Shown: positions 33,348 through 41,203 of the stretch, one piece after another
Layout of the letters: every line of letters starts with the position of its first letter
Position numbering within the stretch: position 1 is the stretch's first letter
Assembly: GCF_003319105.1 (NCBI RefSeq)
Contig: NZ_QOHH01000014.1
Location: 1 to 64,000 of the forward strand
Origin: Blastococcus sp. TF02-09
GTDB lineage: Bacteria > Actinomycetota > Actinomycetes > Mycobacteriales > Geodermatophilaceae
Direction of reading: 5' to 3'
Length of the DNA stretch: 64,000 nt
Translations under genes and position numbers: made by a program
Notes under the pieces: model-generated
Told to the model about the DNA's origin: nothing
The model's database searches: none
Seen by the model: the letters and a program-made list of their open reading frames with translations, nothing else

Positions 33348-34562
33348 TCAGCGGATGTGGACGCCCGAGATCGTCCGGGCGATGACCAGCCGCTGGATCT
33401 CCGAGGTGCCCTCGAAGATCGTGTAGATCTTCGCGTCACGCGCCATCCGCTCGACCGGGTACTCGCGGGTGTAGCCGTTGCCCCCGAGGATCTGCATCGC
33501 CTGCTCGGTGACCCGGACGGCGGTCTCGCCCGCGACCAGCTTGGACATCGAGCCCTCGGCGGCGGTGAACTGCTGGCCGTTGCGCGCCATCCACGCGGCC
33601 CGCCACACCAGCAGGCGGGCGGCGTCGATGGAGGTCTTCATGTCCGCGAGCATGAAGGCGATCGACTGGTTCTCGATGATCGCGCGGCCGAACTGCTCGC
33701 GCTGCTTGGCGTACTCGAGGGCGTAGTCGTAGGCGGCCCGTGCGACGCCGATGGCCTGGGCGCCCACCGCGGGGCGGGTGCGCTCGAAGGTGGCCATCGA
33801 CGGCTGGGTGCGGCCGGTCTTCACGCCCTCGCGGGCGCGGGCGAGGCGCTCCTCGAGCTTCTCCTTGCCGCCGAGCAGGTTCGCGCCCGGGATCCGGCAG
33901 TCCTCGAGGACGACCTCGGCGGTGTGCGAGGCGCGGATGCCGTGCTTGAGAAACTTCTGCCCCTGGGTGAGCCCCTTCGTCCCCGCCGGGACGACGAAGC
34001 TGGCGTGCCCGCGGGCCTTGAGCTCGGGGTCGACGACGGCGGTGACGACGTGGATGTCGGCGATGCCGCCGTTGGTCGCCCACGTCTTGGTGCCGTTGAG
34101 CACCCACTCGTCAGTCTTCTCGTCGTAGACGGCGCGGGTGCGCATGGCGCCGACGTCGGACCCGGCGTCGGGCTCCGAGGAGCAGAACGCCGCCAGCTTG
34201 GGCTCGGACTCGGTGCCGAACATGGCCGGCACCCACTGGCCGACCTGCTCCGGCGTGCCGTTCGCGCTCACCGACGCCGCGGCGAGGCTGGTGCCCACGA
34301 TCGCCAGGCCGATGCCGGCGTCGCCCCAGAAGAGCTCCTCCATGGCGATCGGGATGCCGAGGCCGGACTCGTCGAAGGACTGCGTGGCGAAGAAGTCGAT
34401 CGAGTAGAGCCCGATCTTCGCGGCCTCCTGGATGACCTCCCAGGGGGTCTCCTCGCGCTCGTCGTACTCGTGCGCGGCGGGGCGCACGACGTCCTCGGCG
34501 AACTGGTGCACCCACTTCTGCAGCTCGATCTGGTCCTCGGTGAGCTCGAACGAGACGGCCAT
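33348..34562 (-). CDS. Acyl-CoA dehydrogenase
   Basis: A 404-residue FAD enzyme that oxidises acyl-CoA to trans-2-enoyl-CoA. [14 protein letters not shown] at the start, [17 protein letters not shown] and [20 protein letters not shown] in the middle domain, [20 protein letters not shown] in the C-terminal helical domain, and the catalytic Glu in [17 protein letters not shown]. Complete and of normal length. ATG 34562 is 126 bp from the HtdX-like gene stop, in the same direction, so it may be the last gene of that beta-oxidation group. Confidence 0.95.
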   Translation of the reverse strand: MAVSFELTEDQIELQKWVHQFAEDVVRPAAHEYDEREETPWEVIQEAAKIGLYSIDFFATQSFDESGLGIPIAMEELFWGDAGIGLAIVGTSLAAASVSANGTPEQVGQWVPAMFGTESEPKLAAFCSSEPDAGSDVGAMRTRAVYDEKTDEWVLNGTKTWATNGGIADIHVVTAVVDPELKARGHASFVVPAGTKGLTQGQKFLKHGIRASHTAEVVLEDCRIPGANLLGGKEKLEERLARAREGVKTGRTQPSMATFERTRPAVGAQAIGVARAAYDYALEYAKQREQFGRAIIENQSIAFMLADMKTSIDAARLLVWRAAWMARNGQQFTAAEGSMSKLVAGETAVRVTEQAMQILGGNGYTREYPVERMARDAKIYTIFEGTSEIQRLVIARTISGVHIR

Positions 34563-34688
34563 GCGGGGGTGAACCTCTTTCTTCCGGTAGGTCTGTCGGC
34601 CCTGTCCAGGGTCCCGGCCCGAGCGTGCGAGGGGCGGGGAGGGCGGGGTCCTTCTTCCCTGTTCTGCGGACGGCGACGAGAGGGTAAT

Positions 34689-35552
34689 TCAGCGCGGCCG
34701 GACGGTCCCGACCATGTGCTCGGTGCCGCTGCCCGCGTTGCGGACGGCGACGTCCCAGCCCCCGCCGACCTCGGCGGTGGCGAGCGCCACGGTCGAGGGC
34801 AGGAACAGCGGCTTGCGGAACGCGACGTCGACCTCGAGCGCCTCGGGCAGCCGGCCCGCCAGCGCGCCCAGCACCCGGGCCTTCACCCACATGCCGTGCG
34901 CGATGGCCCGCTTGAAGCCCAGCGCCTTCGCGGTCAGGCCCGACAGGTGGATCGGGTTCACGTCACCGGAGACCTTCGCGTAGCGCCGTCCGGCGTCGTC
35001 GGGCACCCGCCAGGTCGCCGCCGTCCGCTCCAGCGCCCCGACCGCGACGTCGACGTCGGCCTCCGGGGCTCCGTCGGGCGCCTTGGCCCCGCGGGACAGG
35101 TAGGTCGAGCGGGAGCGCCAGACCTCCTGGCCGGCCACGGTGGCCGACGCGCACAGGTCGACCGTCGCACCGCTGCGGTGCGCGGCGAACCGCTCGGCCC
35201 AGACCTCCAGGTCCAGCGCCTCGTCGGCGCGCACGCCGCGCAGCACCTCGATGCGGTTGCGCACGTGCACCAGCCCCACCGTCGCCAGCGGGAAGGCGCG
35301 GTCGGTCATCAGCGCCATCTGCAGCGGGAAGGTGAGCATGTGCGGGTAGGTCGCCGGCAGCACGTCGGTCAGCGGCAGCCGGCAGACCCGCGCGTAGGCG
35401 GCCAGGTGGTCGCGGTCGACGGTCACACCGTGCCGGGCCAGGTGCGTGTCCGGCAGGTCGCCGCCCCGCCCGCGCGAGGTGAGCGCGGCCTTGGCGTACA
35501 GCGACGCCAGGCTCGGGGCGGCGTCCAGCACCGTCGTCGCCACGTCAGGCAC
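34689..35552 (-). CDS. MaoC family dehydratase, HtdX-like
   Basis: A 287-residue two-hot-dog dehydratase. The C-terminal domain has the active-site block YAKVSGDVNPIHLSGLTAKA and FKRAIAHGMWVKARVLGAL; the N-terminal domain (YARVCRLPLTDVLPATYPHM) lacks it, as in Mycobacterium HtdX (Rv0241c), a (3R)-hydroxyacyl-thioester dehydratase. GTG 35552 overlaps the FabG4-like stop by 8 bp. The neighbours FabG4-like, thiolase and this gene match the htdX-fabG4-fadA2 block of mycobacteria, which supports the call. Confidence 0.9.
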   Translation of the reverse strand: MPDVATTVLDAAPSLASLYAKAALTSRGRGGDLPDTHLARHGVTVDRDHLAAYARVCRLPLTDVLPATYPHMLTFPLQMALMTDRAFPLATVGLVHVRNRIEVLRGVRADEALDLEVWAERFAAHRSGATVDLCASATVAGQEVWRSRSTYLSRGAKAPDGAPEADVDVAVGALERTAATWRVPDDAGRRYAKVSGDVNPIHLSGLTAKALGFKRAIAHGMWVKARVLGALAGRLPEALEVDVAFRKPLFLPSTVALATAEVGGGWDVAVRNAGSGTEHMVGTVRPR

Positions 35553-36897
35553 CCAGCAGCGACTGGCCGCACACCCGCACGGTCTGGCCGTTGACCCCGG
35601 CGCTGGTCGGCTGCGACAGCCAGGCGATCGTCTCGGCGACGTCGACCGGGAGCCCGCCCTGCTGCAGCGAGTTGAGCCGGGCGCCGACCTCGCGGGTGCC
35701 GAAGGGCATCTTCGCCGTCATCTCGGTGACGATGAAGCCCGGGGCGACGGCGTTGATCGTCGCGCCGCGCTCGGCGAAGGCGGGCGCCCACGCGCGCACC
35801 ATGCCGATGACGCCGGCCTTGGACGCCGCGTAGTTGGTCTGCCCCCGGTTGCCGGCGATGCCCGACTGCGAGGAGACGCAGACGACGCGGGCGCCGGGGT
35901 TGAGGACGTCGCTGTCGAGCAGCGCCTGGGTGATGTCCAGCTGCGCCTGCAGGTTCACCGCCATGACCGAGTTCCAGCGGGCGGCGTCCATGTTGACCAG
36001 CAGCTTGTCGCGGGTGATGCCGGCGTTGTGCACGACGACGTCCACGCCACCGTGCCGCTCGCGCAGGTGCTCGACCAGCCGCTGGGCGGCGTCGGGCGCG
36101 GTGATGTCGAGCTGCAGCGCCGTCCCGCCGATCCGGTTGGCGACCGCGGCCAGGCTGTCACCGGCCGCGGGGATGTCGACGGCCACGACGTGCGCGCCGT
36201 CGCGGGCCATGACGTCGGCGATCGAGGCACCGATTCCGCGGGCGGCGCCGGTGACGACGGCGACCTTGCCGGCCAGCGGCTTCTCGGCGTCCTGGGTGGC
36301 GGGCACGTCGGCGGCCGCCAGGGTGACGCCCTGCCCGTCGACGTAGGCCGACCGGCCGGAGAGGAAGAAGGCGAGCGGCCCGGCGACGCCGGACTCGGCA
36401 CCCTCGGGCACGTAGAGGGCGTTGGCCGTCGAGCCGTCGCGCAGCTCCTTGCCGATCGAGCGGGTGAGCCCGTCGACGGCCTGGCGGGCGGCGGCCTGGG
36501 CCGGGGAGTCCGCGCCGGCCGGCGGGTCGGTGAGGATCACGACCCGGCCGTTGGCCCGCAGCCGCTTGATCGCCGGGGCGAGGAAGTCGTGCGCCGCCGC
36601 GAGGTCCGCGGGGCCGGCGACCCCGGTGGCGTCCAGGATCACCGCGCCCAGCTTCTCGCCGGTGGCGTCCCCGTCGGCGACGACCGGCGACAGCACCGTC
36701 ACCCCGGCGTCCTTGAGGACGGCGGTGACGGTGTCGCGCAGCCGGCCCTGGCCGGCCGAGCCGACGACCGCCGGGCCCTCGAGCAGCGGGTCGCCGGGCT
36801 CGTAGCGGCGCAGCACGCCAGGCCGGGGCAGGCCGAGCTGCTTGGTGAGGGTGGTGCCGACGCCGGAGTTGGCGAAGTTCGTGTACCAGTCAGCCAC
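35545..36897 (-). CDS. fabG4: 3-oxoacyl-[acyl-carrier-protein] reductase, high-molecular-weight FabG4 type
   Basis: A 450-residue reductase: an N-terminal flavodoxin-like Rossmann domain (1-205) without catalytic residues, and a C-terminal short-chain dehydrogenase domain with VAVVTGAARGIGASIA, the NAG motif VVHNAGITRDK, Ser in VVCVSSQSGIAG, and YAASKAGVIG with the catalytic Tyr and Lys. This two-domain architecture is the hallmark of mycobacterial FabG4 (Rv0242c), an NADH-dependent ketoacyl reductase. ATG 36897; it follows the thiolase by 82 bp with two palindromes between. Confidence 0.93.
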   Translation of the reverse strand: MADWYTNFANSGVGTTLTKQLGLPRPGVLRRYEPGDPLLEGPAVVGSAGQGRLRDTVTAVLKDAGVTVLSPVVADGDATGEKLGAVILDATGVAGPADLAAAHDFLAPAIKRLRANGRVVILTDPPAGADSPAQAAARQAVDGLTRSIGKELRDGSTANALYVPEGAESGVAGPLAFFLSGRSAYVDGQGVTLAAADVPATQDAEKPLAGKVAVVTGAARGIGASIADVMARDGAHVVAVDIPAAGDSLAAVANRIGGTALQLDITAPDAAQRLVEHLRERHGGVDVVVHNAGITRDKLLVNMDAARWNSVMAVNLQAQLDITQALLDSDVLNPGARVVCVSSQSGIAGNRGQTNYAASKAGVIGMVRAWAPAFAERGATINAVAPGFIVTEMTAKMPFGTREVGARLNSLQQGGLPVDVAETIAWLSQPTSAGVNGQTVRVCGQSLLGA

Positions 36898-36921
36898 TGG
36901 AGGTGTCTTCCTTCCGAGATC

Positions 36922-36965
36922 CCTGCTTTTCCGCGGAAAAGCAGGCCGCTTTACCGCGGAAAAGC
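36922..36965. repeat. Two CCGCGG-family palindromes
   Basis: A perfect 24-bp palindrome (36922-36945) followed by a second unit (36948-36965, CTTTACCGCGG variant). They lie 15 bases past the thiolase stop (minus strand, at 36980) and 25 bases before the fabG4 start, on the same transcript direction. Confidence 0.85.
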
Positions 36966-36979
36966 AGGGGAGGTGGGGG

Positions 36980-38275
36980 TCAGGACTCGAGGATGGCGAC
37001 GACGCCCTGGCCGCCGGCGGCGCAGACGGAGATCAGGCCGCGCTTGCCCGGGCCCGCCTCGTGCAGCATCTTCGCCAGCGAGGCGACGATCCGGCCGCCG
37101 GTCGCGGCGAACGGGTGCCCGGCCGCGAGCGACGAGCCGTTGACGTTCAGCTTCGAGCGGTCGATCGAGCCCAGCGGGGCGTCCAGGCCCAGCTTCTCCT
37201 TGCAGAACGCCGGGTCCTCCCAGGCCTTCATCGTCGACAGGACCGTGGAGGCGAACGCCTCGTGGATCTCGTAGAAGTCGAAGTCCTGCAGGGTCAGGCC
37301 GTTGCGGGCGAGCATCACCGGCACGGCGTAGGCCGGCGCCATGAGCAGGCCCTCGCCGCCGTGCACGTAGTCGACCGCGGCGGTCTGCGCGTCGACCAGG
37401 TGCGCCAGGACCGGCAGGCCCTTCGCGGCGGCCCACTCGTCCGACGCCAGCAGCACGGCCGAGGCGCCGTCGGTCAGCGGGGTGGAGTTCGCGGCGGTCA
37501 TCGTCGCGCCCTCGCCCTTGCCGAAGACGGGCTTCAGCTTCGCGAGCTTCTCGACGCTGGAGTCCGGCCGCAGGTTGTTGTCCCGCGTCAGGCCCAGGTA
37601 GGGCGTCACCAGGTCGTCGAAGAAGCCGCGGTCGTAGGCGGCAGCCATGTTCTGGTGCGAGCGGACGGCGAGCTCGTCCTGCTCCTCGCGGCCGATCTCC
37701 CACTCCTTGGCGGTGATCGCGGCGTGATCGCCCATCGCGAGGCCGGTGCGCGGCTCGGCGTTGCGCGGCATGTCGGGCACCAGCTGGCCCGGGCGGATCC
37801 GCGACAGCGCCTTGAGCCGGTCGCCCAGGGTCTTGGCGCTGTTGAGCGAGATCAGCACGCGGCGCAGGTCGTCGCCGACGGCCAGCGGGGCGTCGGAGGT
37901 GGTGTCGACGCCGCCGGCGATGCCGGACTCGATCTGCCCGAGGGCGATCTTGTTGGCCACCAGGATCGCGGCCTCGAGGCCCGTGCCGCAGGCCTGCTGG
38001 ATGTCGTAGGCCGGCGTGCTGGCCGCGAGCGTCGAGCCGAGCACCGACTCGCGGGTCAGGTTGAAGTCGCGGGCGTGCTTGAGGACGGCGCCGGCGACGA
38101 CCTCGCCGACCTGCTCGCCCTGCAGCCCGAACCGGGCGACGAGCCCGTCGAGCGTCGCGGTGAGCATGTCCTGGTTGGACGCCTGCGCGTACGCCGTGTT
38201 GGACCGCGCGAACGGGATGCGGTTCCCGCCGACGATCGCCGCCGTGCGGGTCGCGGGCGTCGAGGTGTCAGCCAT
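36980..38275 (-). CDS. Acetyl-CoA C-acyltransferase (thiolase), FadA2/FadI-like
   Basis: A 431-residue thiolase for the last step of beta-oxidation. The nucleophilic Cys is in YDIQQACGTGLEAAI, the His in SLAAGHPFAATGGR and the second Cys in LISVCAAGGQGVV. The Lys/Gly-rich loop DRSKLNVNGSSLA is normal for FadI-type enzymes. ATG 38275. The gene is divergent from the TetR gene at 38336; a 24-bp site with two CGGTACCG copies lies between. In mycobacteria the homologue fadA2 is also next to fabG4. Confidence 0.93.
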   Translation of the reverse strand: MADTSTPATRTAAIVGGNRIPFARSNTAYAQASNQDMLTATLDGLVARFGLQGEQVGEVVAGAVLKHARDFNLTRESVLGSTLAASTPAYDIQQACGTGLEAAILVANKIALGQIESGIAGGVDTTSDAPLAVGDDLRRVLISLNSAKTLGDRLKALSRIRPGQLVPDMPRNAEPRTGLAMGDHAAITAKEWEIGREEQDELAVRSHQNMAAAYDRGFFDDLVTPYLGLTRDNNLRPDSSVEKLAKLKPVFGKGEGATMTAANSTPLTDGASAVLLASDEWAAAKGLPVLAHLVDAQTAAVDYVHGGEGLLMAPAYAVPVMLARNGLTLQDFDFYEIHEAFASTVLSTMKAWEDPAFCKEKLGLDAPLGSIDRSKLNVNGSSLAAGHPFAATGGRIVASLAKMLHEAGPGKRGLISVCAAGGQGVVAILES

Positions 38276-38303
38276 GGGGACCTCCGGGGTTCGGGTGAGT
38301 GGC

Positions 38304-38327
38304 CGGTACCGAGAGTACGCGGTACCG
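38304..38327. promoter_or_regulatory. Candidate TetR operator with two CGGTACCG copies
   Basis: CGGTACCG at 38304-38311 and again at 38320-38327, 16 bases apart start to start, in the 60-bp gap between divergent thiolase and TetR genes and just 8 bases before the TetR start codon. Palindromic double sites of this size are typical TetR operators. The regulator most likely acts on both genes. Confidence 0.6.
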
Positions 38328-38335
38328 TCGATTAC

Positions 38336-39058
38336 ATGAAAGCCGAGGCGGTGAGACGCTCCTCGCACGGAGACAGCGCCCCGCGCGGCGAGGCCGGAGC
38401 AGCCCTGAGCGCCTCCGGAAATGTGCCGCAGCGGCGCGACCGTCGCGACTCGAGATGGGACGAGCACCGCCGCGCGCGCCGGGAACAACTCGTCCAGGCG
38501 ACGTTGACCGCCGTCGGCCGGCACGGCGCCGGCGTCGGGATGGACGAGATCGCCGCCGCGGCCGGGACCAGCAAGACCGTCGTCTACCGGCACTTCGCCG
38601 ACCGGTCGCAGCTCTACGTCGCCGTCTGCACCGAGGTGGCCGGGCGGCTGCTCGCCGAACTGCGGACGGCGATGCGCAGCAGCCCGCACCCGCACGAGAT
38701 GACCGCGGCCGCCATCGGGACCTACCTCGCCTTCCTGGAGGCCGAGCCGCAGGTCTACCGCTTCGTCGTCTCCCAGCACCCGGCCGAGGGCGCCGACCCG
38801 ATCGCCAACCTGGCCGACCTCGTCGGCGACCAGGCCGCCGCCCTCATGGCCCTCGCCCTCGAGCAGGCCGGACGGGACCCCGCACCCGCCGACGCATGGG
38901 GCCACGGCCTCGTCGGGATGGTCCGCTCGGCCGCCGACTGGTGGCTGCGCGCCGGGCGTCCCATGCTCCGAACCGAACTCGCCGCACACCTGACCGATCT
39001 CGCCTGGGCCGGACTCTCCGGCGTCGTGGCACCCGCGCACCCGATGGAGGCACCGTGA
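38336..39058 (+). CDS. TetR family regulator of the beta-oxidation block
   Basis: A 240-residue regulator with a long Arg/Ser-rich lead (about 45 residues), then the DNA-binding domain with MDEIAAAAGTSKTVVYRHFA and D-R-S-Q-L-Y, then the ligand domain. ATG 38336 is the first start after the operator-like repeat. The stop overlaps the acyl-CoA oxidase-like gene start (GTGA), so both are made together. By analogy with FadR-type TetR proteins of actinobacteria an acyl-CoA would be the effector; this is inference. Confidence 0.88.
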   Translation: MKAEAVRRSSHGDSAPRGEAGAALSASGNVPQRRDRRDSRWDEHRRARREQLVQATLTAVGRHGAGVGMDEIAAAAGTSKTVVYRHFADRSQLYVAVCTEVAGRLLAELRTAMRSSPHPHEMTAAAIGTYLAFLEAEPQVYRFVVSQHPAEGADPIANLADLVGDQAAALMALALEQAGRDPAPADAWGHGLVGMVRSAADWWLRAGRPMLRTELAAHLTDLAWAGLSGVVAPAHPMEAP

Positions 39059-41103
39059 CCAGCACCCCGATCGCCCCGGTCGACCCGAAGGTCCTCCGCG
39101 AGGTCCTGGACGGCCGCTGGGCCCACGTGCGCCGCGACGCCCGCGAGAACCTCGACGACCCGGACTTCCTGCCGGTCTACGGCGAGTCGATGACCGAGGC
39201 CCGCGAGCGGGTGACCCGCGCGGCGAAGAAGCTGGCCGAGTCCGGCCGCGTCGTCCTGGGCTTCCCCAAGGAGTACGGCGGCCAGGACGACTCCGGCGGC
39301 TCGGTCACCTCGATCGAGATGGTCGCGTTCAACGACCTGTCGATCATGGTCAAGACCGGCGTCCAGTGGGGCCTGTTCGGCGGCGCCCTGCAGCTGCTCG
39401 GCACCAAGCGCCACCATGACCAGTACCTGCGCGACGTCATGAGCTTCGACATCCCCGGCTGCTTCGCCATGACCGAGACCGGCCACGGCTCCGACGTCCA
39501 GCAGTTGCGCACCACCTGCACGTACGACCCCGCGACGCAGACCTTCGACCTGCACACCCCGCACCAGGCGGCCCGCAAGGACTACATCGGCAACGCCGCG
39601 AAAGACGGCCGGATGGCGGTCGTGTTCGCCCAGCTGGTCACCCAGGGGACCAACCACGGGGTGCACGCCTGGCTGGTGCCGATCCGGGACGAGCAGGGCA
39701 ACCCGATGCCCGGCGTCACCATCGAGGACGACGGCCCGAAGGCCGGCCTGCTCGGCGTCGACAACGGCCGGCTCACGTTCGACCACGTCAGCGTCCCGCG
39801 CGACATGCTGCTGGACCGCTACGGCCAGGTGGCCGAGGACGGCACCTACACCAGCTCCATCGAGAACGAGACCCGCCGCTTCTTCACCATGCTGGGCACC
39901 CTGGTGCGCGGCCGGGTGAGCGTCGGCGGCTCCGCGGGCTCGGCCACCAAGCTCGCCCTCGACATCGCCGCCCGCTACGGCGAGGTGCGCCGCCAGTTCG
40001 CCGCCCCCGGCGAGGAGCGCGAGATCGTCATCAACGACTACCTCGTGCACCAGCGCAAGCTGCTGCCGGCGCTGGCGAAGACCTACGCGCTGCACTTCGC
40101 GCAGGGCGAGCTGGTCTCGACGATGCACGACGTCCAGACCGCCGTGCACGTGCACGGCCAGGAGATCGACGAGCACGCGCAGCGCGAGCTGGAGTCCCGG
40201 GCCGCCGGCCTCAAGGTGGCCCAGACCGCGCACGCCACGCAGACCATCCAGATGTGCCGCGAGGCCTGCGGTGGTGCGGGCTACCTGCAGGAGAACCGGC
40301 TGCCGCACCTCAAGGCCGACACCGACGTCTTCACCACGTTCGAGGGCGACAACACCGTCCTGCTGCAGCTGGTCGCCAAGGGGCTGCTCACCGGGTACCG
40401 CGACAACTTCGGCTCGCTGGACGGCTGGGGCCGCGTGGGCTTCGTCGCCGACATGGTCCGGGAGACGGTGCTGGAGCGGACGGCGGCCCGGGGCCTCATC
40501 GCCCGCCTCGTCGACGCCGTCCCGGGCACCGACGAGGTGCCGATGCTGGAGCGCGGCTGGCAGCTGAAGATGTTCGAGTTCCGCGAGAAGCACTCGCTGG
40601 AGGGCGCGATCCGGCGGCTGCGGAAGAACTCCACGACCGAGGGCATGGCGCCGTTCGACATGTTCAACGACGTCCAGGACCACGTGCTCAAGGCGGCCCA
40701 GACGCACATCGAGCGCATCGTGCTGGAGTCCTTCGTCGCCGGCGTCGACCGCACCGAGGACCCCGCCGCCCAGCGGCTGCTCGACACCTTGTGCGACCTC
40801 TACGCCCTGTCGACCATCGAGGCGGACAAGGCCTGGTTCCTGGAGCACGGCCAGCTCACCCCGGCGCGCGCCAAGCTGCTCACCGCCACGGTGAACCAGC
40901 TGCTGCGGGAGCTGCGCCCGCACCTGGTCACCCTGGTCGACGGCTTCGCCATCCCGGACGCGTGGAAGGCCGCGGCGATCCTGGAGGAGGAGGCCGGCCG
41001 CCAGGAGGCGATGGCCGCGCGGGACGCCGAGCTGCGCGCCCAGAACGGCGAGGCCACCCCGAACGACACCGCGACCGACCTGGACGTGCCCCCGGGTCAG
41101 TAG
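39055..41103 (+). CDS. Acyl-CoA oxidase-like/acyl-CoA dehydrogenase family protein
   Basis: A 682-residue FAD enzyme with acyl-CoA oxidase layout: short N-terminal domain, LGFPKEYGGQDDSGG, FAMTETGHGSDVQQLRTTCT, the middle beta domain, the C-terminal helical halves with MCREACGGAGYLQENRLP and the catalytic Glu in FTTFEGDNTVLLQLVAKGLL. The Arg-Arg segment before it (ETRRFFTMLGTLVRGRVSVG) is typical of oxidases. Length (650-700) fits oxidases and not ordinary 380-400 residue dehydrogenases; whether it uses O2 or an electron carrier is open. It is co-transcribed with the TetR gene (GTG 39055 overlaps its stop). Confidence 0.9.
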   Translation: MTSTPIAPVDPKVLREVLDGRWAHVRRDARENLDDPDFLPVYGESMTEARERVTRAAKKLAESGRVVLGFPKEYGGQDDSGGSVTSIEMVAFNDLSIMVKTGVQWGLFGGALQLLGTKRHHDQYLRDVMSFDIPGCFAMTETGHGSDVQQLRTTCTYDPATQTFDLHTPHQAARKDYIGNAAKDGRMAVVFAQLVTQGTNHGVHAWLVPIRDEQGNPMPGVTIEDDGPKAGLLGVDNGRLTFDHVSVPRDMLLDRYGQVAEDGTYTSSIENETRRFFTMLGTLVRGRVSVGGSAGSATKLALDIAARYGEVRRQFAAPGEEREIVINDYLVHQRKLLPALAKTYALHFAQGELVSTMHDVQTAVHVHGQEIDEHAQRELESRAAGLKVAQTAHATQTIQMCREACGGAGYLQENRLPHLKADTDVFTTFEGDNTVLLQLVAKGLLTGYRDNFGSLDGWGRVGFVADMVRETVLERTAARGLIARLVDAVPGTDEVPMLERGWQLKMFEFREKHSLEGAIRRLRKNSTTEGMAPFDMFNDVQDHVLKAAQTHIERIVLESFVAGVDRTEDPAAQRLLDTLCDLYALSTIEADKAWFLEHGQLTPARAKLLTATVNQLLRELRPHLVTLVDGFAIPDAWKAAAILEEEAGRQEAMAARDAELRAQNGEATPNDTATDLDVPPGQ

Positions 41104-41104
41104 A

Positions 41105-41162
41105 AGGACCCCCGTTCCCCCCGGTCCTCGCAGGCTCGGACCGGGGCCCTGAACGGGGGCCG
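41105..41162. terminator. Strong hairpin between convergent genes
   Basis: A long GC-rich inverted repeat: arm around 41107-41126 (GGACCCCCGTTCCCCCCGG) against 41139-41162 (CCGGGGCCCTGAACGGGGGC), with a roughly 12-base loop and a small bulge. It starts within a few bases of the acyl-CoA oxidase-like stop and lies 40 bases from the PP2C stop, a bidirectional terminator. Confidence 0.7.
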
Positions 41163-41203
41163 TTCCATCCCCGTCCGGTCGAGCTGCCCCTCGCGCGCTC
41201 GGG

